The translations under genes were made by a program, and so were the position numbers. This document shows positions 26,257-38,638 of a stretch of DNA of 64,000 bases, in pieces. The notes beneath the pieces are model-generated. The model did not search any database, was not told the origin of the DNA, and was given only the letters and a program-made list of their open reading frames with translations. Origin of the DNA: Monomorium pharaonis (Eukaryota; Arthropoda; Insecta; Hymenoptera; Formicidae); contig NC_050471.1 of assembly GCF_013373865.1 (NCBI RefSeq), positions 4,625,307 to 4,689,306 on the forward strand, written 5' to 3'. Each line of letters opens with the position of its first letter. Position 1 is the stretch's first letter.

Positions 26257-26810
26257 GTTTGTTTTTTTGTTTTTTTTCCTTTTATACCTGTGCTGACGCT
26301 TTACAAGACGAAGCGGAATATAAAAAAATCAAATACCTTTACGAGATTATCGGGTATGAGGGAGTCAGCATTACCGGAACGATATTAACAGGAAAGACGA
26401 TATTCAGCTTCCTTTATAAAACCTTTGATAGCTCGACGCACGTTGAATTAAACGCAATTATACCCCTTGAAAATAAGCGAGGGAGGCAAAGTTTTTTATA
26501 AATCTCTTGGAAAAAAAATTCTACCCCCGCACTGGTGGCGGCGGAGCTTGCCGCCATCGAATGGAAGTCGTTGGGAAGTTTTAGTTGGCCCTGAGCGACG
26601 AAATATCTCGGGCGCAATTACCCACCGCATATATAGGTCCACTGCGGTGCGGTGCGGCGTGGGCGCGGCGCGAGATGCGCTCCTGAAACGTTTTGCAGGT
26701 AAATGCGGTCTCTAAGCGGCCGTGTCGGGAAATACGTTCGACGGCGGGCAGGGGACCGGAAATGTGGTACGCGAAAGCACGAAACGCGCGCGTGACAAGA
26801 AACTGCGCCG

Positions 26811-26835
26811 CTCTCTCTCTCTCTCTCTCTCTCTC
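26811..26835 (+). repeat. (CT)n microsatellite
   Basis: A pure CT run followed by a short CGCT repeat. Confidence 0.95.
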
Positions 26836-29207
26836 GCTCGCTCGTTGCATGTTGTGCATCCTCGCGACGAGGATGCACGAGCAAGTAGCAGCAGCACCGC
26901 AGAAAATTCCTCGATATCGATCGGCGTGTACAGGTTGAGCGAACGCGAACGAACGTACGCGCGCGTACGTTCTCGCCCGCCGGATCCTCCTCGTGCTGCT
27001 TTAATTAAGTTAAATTACGGCGCATTCCTGAGAAGGTGGCGCAACCGTCCTCACGAATCCCTCGCAAGAATCTCCGATTTACGCGTCATTTCTTTCGCAA
27101 GGTCCCGCCGTGTCTTTAGCACTCTCGCGGAAATTCTCGATACGTATAAGAATCTTTCTCCTCTCCCCGGGGAAATTACTCAATTTCGCAGTTTTTGAAA
27201 CAGCTAAGCAGTGAGAAATATTTTAAACGTCCAGACACATATTTACGAACGACCCGCGACTCCGAAGAGATTAAAAGTCTTTTACAAAAAAAATTTGGGA
27301 CTGGAATATTGAAAAGTAAACTTTATAGGTTTTAGAGTAGACGGGAGAAATAAAACAAATTTAGACGGAGCGAGAAATGTATATGGAATTGACAACTGTG
27401 GTGAGTTTAGCTTACCGTTGCCGCAAAACTCATTAATCACTTTAATTTTAGAATTCATTTTCTCTGTTTTTTTGCAAAATGTGCGTTAAACTCACCGTTG
27501 CTGCAAATCCTGCAGTTATAACGATCGCAATTCGTTTAGGCAGATAAAAGAGAACTGAAAATTTCAGTTCGATCACGATGAGTATAATTCGTGTCAGAAA
27601 ATAATCAACTAGGCATTTCATCTTCCTATTTTTGTGAAACATCCATAAAATATATAACCATCGTTGAATTATAAAAGGCGGACAATCCGACTAATTGGAA
27701 ATCGAATAATGCGCATCGTGCACAATAATTGCATTCATTACGAATGGCGGGAGAGGGGGGGAAAAACGATGTATGTGAATAATGTACAACGGGCAAAAAG
27801 TAAACGAATTCATACCGATTAAATGTAATTCATCTCGAAAAATTGAATTACTCTCGAAAATTAGGAATCGTTTATGTATATCTTGTAATACATTCTCCTT
27901 TTTTTGTATCCGATTCGTATTTTATGTTTTATTAATAATCAGCATTACACGAATTTTCCGTACAATGCCAATTGTTGTTACATTCATTATTCGAATTAAG
28001 TGCGTCGCACGAATTGGTTGTTTATTTCACGCGCTTTTTAAAGCGGAAAGTTGAAAACGCGGAGCTCGCGGAAGGAAGTCCTTTCGGGAACAAAAGGAAC
28101 CGGGTGCGTGCGGATAATCTACGGTATCGATAGCAGGTGGGCTGGCAAACGCGCAGTAAATCCGCGGACAGGCCGGGGAAGAAAGTCAGCGCGTGGAATC
28201 GTACACGCTATGAAGCAATCGTTATATGATTACGGAGTTCTGTTGTGCGGGATAGCGTTGAGCAATAGCCGGGACAAAGAATTTCTCGGTCTGAATCCTG
28301 ACACACTCGTTCGTTACCGCCTCGCGTTAAACCCCTTTCATCCTCGGCGGTGCCTTGCGAAAACACCGTCAATTCCACTGCACACAGATGACTCCCCCCT
28401 CTTAAATGTGATCTTGTTATACGTACGGAACGAACGATCTCTTTGCGCGGGGATGCGAATGTTTTCGAGGAAAAGGTAAATTTTTACGTTTGACGAATTG
28501 ACGTGGAAAAAAAAGTGCAGGAAAAAGCGCTTTATTTCGCACGTCGATTAAAACGCGCTCTTCTTATTTTGCGAACGCTGTGAAAACTCCGAGGAGAGCC
28601 AGCCAGCCAGCAAAAATTCTTCGTACACCTTTTAGATATTATGCAAGCTCTTACGTTATCGAGTTGGACCACTCTCCTCATCTGGACTCGACATGCAGAA
28701 GCGTGTGTACACACGGCGATTTTTTTTTTTTTTTTATTGACCAAGTATTCGCGATCGGATTAAATTAAAGAACTGCGATGTAAACTCCGTGCGGTATACC
28801 ATTACCTACCCTTCTATCTCGATAGAATAAAGGAGATTTAGTCGAGCGAAAACGAGATTCATTCGGATTTTTATGTCTATTGTTACCCCGCCGATGAATT
28901 GGGAGGTTTGGGACGCGCGCGGGTAGGACGCGCGTCATACCCGCGCGTGCATTTATATCGACGGGTATAACTACTACCTGTGTTGGCGCGTCGTAAAAAA
29001 ATGTATAGACAGTGCGCGCCGGGGCCAATAAAACGTGATTGATACCGTGCGAAGTTCCAAGTCGGGGAAAAAACGGCCGATGCATGTTAAGGGGTTGCAA
29101 CGGGTCGCGCGCGCGTCAAACGTCGCAGTCGTCACCCGCGCGTGCGAGTGAGGAGGGGGGGAAAAAATAAATGCCGCGTTTCATTAAGCGGTATAAGCGA
29201 GTTGCGA

Positions 29208-29210
<3 letters not shown>

Positions 29211-29274
<64 letters not shown>
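29211..29274 (+). repeat. (TC)32 long polypyrimidine microsatellite
   Basis: A 64-base uninterrupted TC run, among the longest in the window. Such mirror-repeat tracts can form triplex DNA and bind GAGA-type factors. Confidence 0.97.
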
Positions 29275-29282
<8 letters not shown>

Positions 29283-30158
29283 CGAAAATTCCGCACGTTT
29301 AACGCCACCGGGCATCGGAGAAGCTATTGCTGATTGTGCTGTTTAGCGGTCGTCGGGCTGCGCCACCGGGTGTTTCAGCTGTTTTAGATATTACGGTAAC
29401 TAGCGCGGCGCGGCACGGATAATAGGAAATAATTTGATCAACGCCAGCTTTGTCGACTGGCACCGGAATCTCGTTATGCCCGTTAACGTGTCGTGTGCGC
29501 CAGGTGACAAGTGTCAGATAGCTGCATGAATTTTTCGGGTGTACATAGAACAGACCTGGCGAAGCGTACCTATACATTATGTGCACATATATACATATTT
29601 TCCGCCGTATGTATTTTACGTTTTTATTTTTGCGAAACTCTTGAATAAAATATCCTCGCAATTCGTTACTCTTTTTTTTTTTTTCACAGCACGCGAGAAA
29701 TATCCGGGTGCAACTTACGCAGAGGGCGATCGTTTCGTTCCTATCGCGTTCGCATTCGCCGCGTAATCGTCACCTAAACGGAAAGTTTATCGCGAGCGGG
29801 AAGGAGAACGATTTAAATATAATAAACGGCATACCGAGTGAGCTCTCCCCTCCTCTCCCCGTCGGGGTCTCTTTACGCCGTAGGAAATTGCGCGGTCGTG
29901 TGGAAAATGGTGCGTAAAATCTACGGAATGTTGATAATATGAATCGATTAGTGACGGTGCAATAAGCCCGCGTCGGTAGGAGTGAGAGAAAGAAAAAAAA
30001 AAAAGAAGGCGCGTGCACGGCGCGCCGCCGGGCAGATCGTTATCATACATTGGCCCGTGGAGAACGAGGAGGGAAAAAGAAACGCATTAGCATTCGTGAA
30101 ATCATGTCGACGCATTAAGGAGTAAATGTCCTCCCCTCGATCTCCCTCACTTTTTCTT

Positions 30159-30181
30159 TCTCTCTCTCTCTCTCTCTCTCT
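30159..30181 (+). repeat. (TC)n microsatellite
   Basis: A pure TC run in a pyrimidine-rich stretch. Confidence 0.9.
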
Positions 30182-31035
30182 TTCACGGGCGCGCGAGCGC
30201 GCCAGTCGTCTTAATTTGAGGGCCGCGGAAGATTTATTTCCCAGCCTGTGACTCACCTTCTTTCTCTTATCCCCGCACCCCCGCTCTCCCGCCCTCTCTT
30301 TTTGGCCGGGACTCACTTTGCCAGTGCCTTCCCGGTCGTAATGCACTATTGTTCGATATATATCAAGAGCGATGCATATTCATGGTGCAGAAATACCATG
30401 GCCCGCGAGCCATTAACACTTTTGCGGCCGCGGCCTGCGCGCCACTTCGGAACGAATCGCGCATTTGTTCTGCGAATTTCTCTTTGATGCGTACGCTCAT
30501 CGACGATTCGTTGTATCCGTTATATTACAACATGCGTGCATGCAGCGGCGAGAGAGAGAGAAAGAGAGAGACGTGTCCTCCGTTTTTACATACGGCGATC
30601 GTTTTATTATATATTGGTAATTGGTTTAAACCGAGGGAGAGAATTCACATTGAATTATTTACGGTAGCAAACGCGAAATTCATAAAGTACAAATGACAGA
30701 GGGCGAGGGGGAGGAGAGAGGAAGCGGGAGAGACGCTGGGCGCGCGCGCGAGAGAGAGGGAAGACAACACGGGCTCGGAATGCGAATTCAATTAGAGACC
30801 GATTATTATTATTACGACAACGATATTATGCTGTAATGAGGCTAGGGGGGAGGCTGCTTTCGAGTCGAGAGGGAGGCGCCCTTGATCGAGCGTCACTTCC
30901 AAACTCGAACACGTACGCCGCGCCGCGCCGCGCCGCGCGATTCTTTCTCTCGGCGAATTTATTCCGCGAACGTAGCCGACATAGCGACAGCTGTATGCTC
31001 GAAATTTATGTGTTTCCGACACAGACGCATCCGCA

Positions 31036-31068
31036 CACACACACACATACGCGCGCGCGCGCGCGCGC
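31036..31068 (+). repeat. (CA)n then (CG)n compound repeat
   Basis: A CACACA run passes via TACG into an uninterrupted GCGCGC run. Both are alternating purine-pyrimidine sequence and could adopt Z-DNA. Confidence 0.85.
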
Positions 31069-32089
31069 AAGATACACAATGTAGGCGACAATGTACGCGG
31101 AACGCATTCGACCGTGCGCGCCCCGCGATAATTAATGGTCACTTTTAAGGCGTTATAAAACGCGTCAAAGAGCCGACGAGACTTTCCGCCGTGATTTACG
31201 ACGCGCGAAACGAGTCTCCCGAGATGATAGCTCTTAACGCTTTCCGTGTGACCGGCGACGTTATCCTCCCTCATGAGGCTCGCCGGCGCGGCCCCTCGAC
31301 CGGGCTCGAGATCGACGGTAAAAACGCGGTTCGGAGTTCGGAAACAAAAAACCAAACCTTCCTCTTATTTTCTCGGACGTCGTAGCGAGAATGCAGTTGT
31401 CTCGCTCTGCAATAAATAATCGATCGATTGTGAGAACGTTACGTTTCTATATCGATGGACGGATTGACTGTCGGGCGGAGGAAATGATCTTTCTTAACAA
31501 AACGAATCAATACGCCGTTCTAGTTTTTGGAGAAAACAAACGTACCGAGGAAAAGATAAGAGTAATATTTTCCGTCTATTTGTCGAATAAATATGATTAA
31601 TTTTTATTATATGTTGATACGTCTCAAATTCTCTCATCCAGACACAACGGTTATTGAAAGATAAATTATTAATTAAAGCAATAATTGAGAATCTACCTAA
31701 TTAAATTTGCGAAAATTCAGAGTTTCCTGTTCACGAATAATGTGACGTACGTCATGTGTAATTTTGCTCTTTTATCGATTTTTCACAAAAATATGTAATT
31801 ATAATTGAAGTAGTTTATTAATAAACATTTGTAATAACACAGTAGCATTCCAATTTCACGAGGTAAGCTCGCTGTCTATCCTAAATCGGTTATCCATCAA
31901 AAAGCGTCTGTTCCATCAATATTCCACACAGAGGGTTCCGGAACACCGCTGACCTTAATTTTAATAGTAGAGTCTTTAATCAAGTAGCGGTCGATTTTTC
32001 ATTAACTAAAATGTCGCGCCGCTACTTTACTTCGAGTTACAAAGAATTAAAAATGCAAGATTTTCCGCGAACTCTTTAACGAGCAGTGT

Positions 32090-32093
<4 letters not shown>

Positions 32094-32131
<38 letters not shown>
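32094..32131 (+). repeat. (GA)19 microsatellite
   Basis: A pure GA run. Confidence 0.95.
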
Positions 32132-32134
<3 letters not shown>

Positions 32135-33635
32135 ACTTTATTATCTTGCATTAACGTCAAAAAAGGTTCCGACGCGCATCGTATTGAGCCTTTATGAAAA
32201 GAGGACGACATCTGACAGCTTTCGCCTTGACGTTAGGCGAAATATCACGGGCGCGCTCGAGAAACGCGACTAGACTGAATGCGCGCATTCGACTATTTCG
32301 ATATTTTCAGGTACTCCGAGGAGAGTTACGCTTATCACTTATATAAGTCCGTACGCGTCGTCTCCGCGCGGATTTGTTCGGCATCGGCGCATTGGTAGGT
32401 ATGTATACGTAGATATACGTGAGCGCGCACACGAAAGAAACGAAAGCTTGCATGACAGCGACACATCTCGGCTGTTAAAAGTTGCATACGAAAACGGACA
32501 ATATTGGCAGGGAGGTGCTACGGTATGGACGTAGATAGAGGCAAATAAGATTTACGTCGCATTCCATCTATCATCGTGCGCAGCTTTCTCATCGCATTGT
32601 CTCCTTCCTCTTTCTCTCCCTCTCTCTCTCTTTCTTTCTTGTCATTTTTGCGTCAAATATTAACGAGATTGAGAGTGCCGTGTATCCGTCGTTAATACGA
32701 AACTCAAATTAATCATAAAGAATCGAATTTCCACCTCGAGAATCTTCTCTCGTCGAACCCAGATGCTGATGTAATGCAGAATAATATAATAATTCGAAAA
32801 ACGTTCTTTAGCTCTCTCTCTCTCTCTCGACGTTACTTTGCCGCGCGAGATGAAATAATCTCTAAATGTCTCTCTAGAAACAAAAGCGACGTCTGTTGCG
32901 CTGACAAGCGCAAACGGATTACCAGAGAGAACACCGAGTTCACGAGTGATAAGTATCGTTCGTAAAAGACTTACTAAAGTCACGATACGATGATATTACA
33001 GCACATAATTCTGTATTTATTGCAGCCCTGACACGTAATAATGCCAGCAAGAATAAATTTAGTTTCAGAAGAAATTAATAAGACTTTTTAAGGTCAGTTT
33101 AACTAATTTTAAATCATTTTTTGATTAACATTTTAATTTCTCTAACGAGATCGTATAGCGTTTATTCTTCAGGATTAAAATATCTTGTAGCAAATTTGTA
33201 CTACGTAGAAATTTTATAATGAACATTCAATTACACTTTTTATTCCGTAGAAATTAGATCGTACATTTACCCGATCGCGTAGAGTATAAGAGGTATAAAT
33301 TAATACCTGTGGAAAAAATCTATCGGAAATAGAAAAATAAAATAAAACTTTCAAATTTCTTTTTGCTAATTCCTCCTATTACTTTTGTGCTCTAGGAATT
33401 TAGTTTTACAAAGTGAAATCTCGCTAAATTCTTTTAATCCATTTGTATCGCAGTTTTCCACAGAACCTGCAGGCACGTCAACCTGCCACCACATGAGTCC
33501 CTTGATGATGGCAAAAGCGATGCTTGTGAAAGACTATAGTATCGTGGCCCTTCCTTTTCCGAAAAGCGAACGCTGCTGAATTAGAGCTGCACTCTTCTCT
33601 TCTGATTTTACATATTCGTAACAGTATTTTATATA

Positions 33636-33730
33636 AATATACACACACACACATATAAAATATAATACATTTATATAGTATAATTTATTATACATATAAC
33701 TACAGATATGTGTGTGTGTATGTGTGTATC
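33636..33730. repeat. Inverted CA/TG hairpin repeat
   Basis: ATATACACACACACACAT on the left is matched by ATGTGTGTGTGTATGTGTGT on the right, across about 55 bp of AT-rich, partly self-complementary DNA. A long imperfect stem is possible. Confidence 0.75.
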
Positions 33731-36700
33731 TATCAGTAGCACTTAAGCGACTTGTTTTCAATCTGCGGCTTTATTGAATTATGACGTCAGAAGTGAGGAA
33801 TCATGTTCTTCCTTGCATTATGCATTAACGTAAATTAATCGCGTTTATCATATACATTCAATATTATAAATAGTAAGAGTCTAAAAGTACTTCTTCTTTG
33901 CTATTTTGTCTCAGTAAAAGAATGTATAAAATATAATTTAATCTACACGCGTTCTACGTTTCTAACCAAAATAAACATCTTTCGGCAAAATTTATAGCTG
34001 TTTATTAATCCACAAATTGAAAAGAGAGATCGGTATATTTTCATAACACTGTACCATGTGTAGACGTGATAGCGTGCGAAAAGAATTCCCTTATCTCGAA
34101 TAGTGCGGGGGAAAAAGTTTACGTAATTTTTCGCTCCTGACATCATAATTCAACACGGCTGCACAGTGAAGAAAACAGGGGCTTTAAATTATTGAAAAAT
34201 ATCGTTTGCGATAACTACAGCAGTAAGTTAACGCGCTCCAATATATTTCGAACACGGAACAATAGCAATTTACTTCTATTGCTGTTTCGTACGACGTTTC
34301 TTGATAATTAAGGTATCGATAAATATTACTAATATAATCATTATTAGCGTGACGTCGCTTCCGAGTTTAATCGACTCGACCTATTGTGTTTTGTCGCGAA
34401 ATTTGTCTCTTGAAACATTTGTTCGATGACATGACGGTCACATCGCCGAGTTTACACATCCGACGAACATTGCAACAGCTATTTTTAACAAGGGTCGCTT
34501 ACATAAGTTATATAATGCAAAAACCTGTAAAATATAACGTTTAATAATTCAGTTTCACGACATTGTAGCGAAGAATCAACGGGAGCGCGTAATTTTCATG
34601 CTGGTACTTCCGGGGGTGAGAGCTTCTTTGAAATTGTGTGCGTGTGCACGAGAGCGTAATGGCAAAACAACGGGAGACGAAATAAAAGAGAAATATAATG
34701 AAAGCGAAAATACGCTTCGATTGTCCCTCATTTAACTGGCGCTGGCGCTAATGCTTTTCAAACTTTTCGTTCTCGCTTGCGCGCGGAGAACGAACGCGCG
34801 GAAAGCCCCGCTGGTGGTTTGGAGCGACGACGAAATGCACCAAGTTCACGGGACTTTCAAACTACTACCGCTCACGGTAGTAGTACACAATTCTCATTCC
34901 CGTCCTATAATCCGCATGCACGCGGATGATTACTTCATTTAATTCGACGTGCGAGTTATCATCGGCGCGACGGAAAGAGGGAGGAGGGGAGGGGGGGGGA
35001 GATCGTCGTGCACCACCTAGCCTAAGGGGCTGGGGAAAGATGCCGTTGACGGAAACGTCGATTAATAGCACAAAGCCGCGCGGTGCGGAATGGGTAATCG
35101 CGAATTCGGCGGCGTTACGACGGAGAAACCTGGCAGATGCACCCGCCAACGCTCGCACATTAGGAGCTCGTAACGAGATGAAAGCGAGGCCAACGCACAC
35201 CGTCTGGCAGGCACATCGGTCGATGTTCAAAAGTTACTGCATCTCTATACCTTTCTCCCTCTGTCGTCTCTCTCTCTCTCTTTCTCTTTCTCCACTCCCT
35301 CGCCCCCTTTCTCTTTAGAGCGCAAAATTTATGGCATGTAATATCATTACGCCGAATCGCCCGCGATTCTATTCGCGCCGCGGGATTCGCGCGGCGAGCT
35401 ATATGGCCCGCCCGAGGAGGAAAAAGCGTAATATTAGCGCGCGTGCGACGGCGGAATTCGCGTGCTGGAATAAAATTATCCGCTCGCACACTCGCGTCTG
35501 TACTCTGTATATACGTGCACTAGCCCGCGCGCATAATATATCGGGTATCCCGCCGTGTAATGTATCGGATAACTGTCAGACGGATATAGCGAAAGTTTCG
35601 CCTCCCCGCGCTTAAGACGCGCTTAAGCGATTTTGCGTTTCTCGGGGATAACGCAGATGTTAGTTTTGCGCTCGCTCCGCGCGCGATGCATCTCGCATTA
35701 ATGTATTCCTTGTGCATTCGTCCCTCCCCCGTCCCTCCTCCGTAGCTGCCGCCACGTGAGTTTAACGCGGGATTCGTAATAATTTATCTTCCGCCAGGAC
35801 GTTCTAAAGTAAAGTTTAAAGTTCCCTCACTCTCGGCGACGGAGGGCCGATTGTTGTTTCGTTTAGCGATAACGCGCCGCGCAAACAGACGGCGCCGCCA
35901 AGGAGAGCGATTCAGCCGCGCTCGGTCCCGAGACAACAGAAACTGCAATTTCCAGATCAAAGCCGCGTCTGGCTGCCAATTAGACGGCTTGATCAATTTC
36001 CGTGTTCTCGGCCTGCAGGAGGGAAGTTACACTCACGGGAGGGTGCGACGATTACGCCACATTACTCCACAGCTGATGAAAAAAATATGAAGAGTGCCCG
36101 AGTGTGTCTTTAAATAAAGCGCCCCGCACGTTGCGCATTCATGTATTCCTCTCGCTTCTCGATGTTCGATAATTCATTAGAAAATCGATGGGTAATTTTA
36201 TACGGTGCGGTTAGTTAGCCCCCTCCCCTCCCCCTCCCGGTGCTCCGATACACATGCAATAATCATGCTTCCGTGTATTTTAATGATCGTTTTAATGAAT
36301 AAATTTTGAAAGAGACTCATAATCTATTTGCGACGGATAAGATTCCGAAGTAAGTTCTTCCACGGAATTCTGATTTCACTGAGCAGCAGCAGTAAATTGG
36401 ATGCAGCGTTTAAGGAAAGCAGTGAATTAGGAGTAGAGAAGCTTGAACTCAATTATAAAGGATGGCAATTCTAACATCTCGCGAGACACTCGAAATCAGA
36501 AAATCAATAAATTTATATTTCGGTGAGGCAAACTGGAGAGATAGCTTGAGAATCTCTTTACTGTCTTTCTGAAAATCGGTAAGTTGTCGAGGTCACTGAG
36601 TTTTTTTACTCTGGGCGGTGAAAAAATGCATACAATCGAATATCGAGAAAGAAGGAACGAAAAAGTCAAGGCTTATTTCCTTATCGGGGAGGAAAGAAAG

Positions 36701-38246
36701 AATACGATTTTTCAAGAATTAAATTAAAGTTTCGGTCCTTGAATTAAAGTAATTCTTGAATTCTCTAATCCAATACAGACTCTTAGGCGTCACAGGAAGA
36801 GGGAAGAAATCCCTTGCGACTTTAAGTCAAATCATTTTGCCGAACGTCTTTACACGGATAAAGAATTTATACGCAGAAAGGGAAGGGAAGAGAAAGTGTA
36901 GGGGAAGCTCAAACAAGCTGTTTATAATAAATACTGAATGAATAGCCACGTTGTTCTTTTATCGCAACGCGGTTTTGCGGCGAGTAGTTTGGAACTCGAT
37001 CGAAATTATTACAATCGACGCCAAAGCTGTCCGAAACGTGTGTGATCGAAGAATGGACTTCAAAATTTCAAATATCAACTAAATGTCGAGCGAACGGCAT
37101 TTTTATGACAACAGGAATAAACTTCCAAAACTTGCTATTTTAGCGTTCTAAAGTGTTTTTTGTTCAGAACTTCAAAATAATTAATGAGTATTTCCTCTGG
37201 TACTAGTAATATCACAGGTTTCTCTCTCCTACCGCGCGATTCCGGAATATCGTACTTTAGCAGTCTGTCGATACTCGGTTTCCATTTTTCAGCCTGCAAA
37301 TACCCATCTCGATGGCGAGGGAATTATTGTCGCAGTGTATATTAATACGTTCCGGAATTCCTCGGGACTTCCCAAACGGAAAAGCGGTAAGACGCCGAGA
37401 ACAGGCTTCCCACAGCTGATGCAATTACCCGTCCCTTTCCGTCGGCAAACGCGCGGATGAGTCTCACCCCGAGACTTGAACAATCGTACACACGGTGCTC
37501 CGGGAGTACGATGGGCGCGAACGACCGACGCTCTCTCATTTCCGCTTTGCGCCTCTCGAAGCGGCGACGCGCGTTTTACCCGAAAGTAATGAAGACCCGC
37601 GCGCGTCGTCGTGTACAACTGCACGGACGAAAGGAAGGCAATCAGCACTTACGTGTTCGTGTGATTCCGCAGGAATGGATGGATCCGGGTACCGGGGGGA
37701 GGGAGGACCTCACTCGTGACTGGTCATACTGTCAAGAACGAACGTACACACGTACACACACGGTACACCTGCACACACGGTACTCCTTGCTTCCTTCCTT
37801 CCTTCCTTTCTTCTTCTGCCGATCGCGGGCGGATTTACGATCGCGGCTTATATAAATCACAGGGAGAACCAGGGAGAGAGAGAGATTCCAACACCGGCGC
37901 GGCTTATATATCGTTCCCTCCCCCGAAGATAGAGTCCTCAGCGCTCCTTCCTCACTCGGATCATTCTTCGCCGTCGACGAACGACCGCTGAATTTAACTC
38001 GTCCGTGCTCAACCTCCTCTCTTCCACCTCCCCGCTTCCAACGTTGTCCTCTCTGCACGCACTCGCGACGAGACAAATCGTATTGTTTATTCGGCGACAG
38101 CGATTTCCCTTGCTCGTCCCGCGGAATTTGCAACGCGATTGTAGCGCGTTTTCCGCGCGATATTCCTCCGTCGACGGAAGGGGGAGGAAAAAAAAAGAAA
38201 AAGCGAGGAAGGCGAGAGACGGCGACGAAAATTGCCGCGCTCCCGT

Positions 38247-38286
38247 GTCGCGTCGCGTCGCGTTGCGTTGCGTCGCGTCGCGACGC
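38247..38286 (+). repeat. (CGTCG/CGTTG)n minisatellite
   Basis: Five-base units vary between GTCGC and GTTGC. It resembles the array at 8999-9063. Confidence 0.8.
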
Positions 38287-38601
38287 TGTCTCCCTTCAAG
38301 CGAAAACACCCCCTCACTTTCGCGAGGTGAACGATCGACGAACCGTGTGCGGTTCGTAGCCCGGCACGAGTCGAACTCGCTGGCCTCCTCGGGACGGTGT
38401 TCCGGTGGGGTTGATGCCGCCGCCGCCGACGCCGGCGCTGCCTGCCGGGGGTCGCGAGGGTGGCTCCAGCTTCGCGACTGCGCTCTCTATCTCCTCTCTT
38501 CAACCCATTACGTATCTCGCACACGCGTGACCGTGAGACAACACGCTCTTTACGCGTACACCAGCCGCCTACGTATCGCGTACGTGTGAGAGGAGGCCCG
38601 G

Positions 38602-38605
<4 letters not shown>

Positions 38606-38635
<30 letters not shown>
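38606..38635 (+). repeat. (CT)15 microsatellite
   Basis: A pure CT run. Confidence 0.95.

Positions 38636-38638
<3 letters not shown>

Larger units (their letters stand above)
24675..36200. other. Gene-free tract with CpG-rich blocks
   Basis: No supported gene. CpG-rich blocks (about 25.0-25.5, 26.3-27.2, 28.0-31.5 and 34.1-36.2 kb) are separated by AT-rich DNA. Microsatellites include a 64-bp TC tract at 29211, a TC tract at 30159, mixed CA/CG at 31036-31068 and GA at 32094. The ORFs are shadows of simple or CpG-rich sequence. Confidence 0.5.

Noticed and set aside
28051..28479. 142-aa plus-strand ORF
   Set aside because: No domain, no homologue I recognise, no splice or promoter support.
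30792..31355. 187-aa minus-strand ORF
   Set aside because: Runs through CG and CA simple repeats; no domain.
33385..33579. 64-aa ORF with an acceptor-like TTTTCCACAG upstream of a Cys/His/Met segment
   Set aside because: Looks slightly exon-like, but no donor, partner exon or family could be established.
38355..38395. GAGTTCGACTC, T-arm-like on the minus strand
   Set aside because: No cloverleaf could be drawn and no terminator follows.
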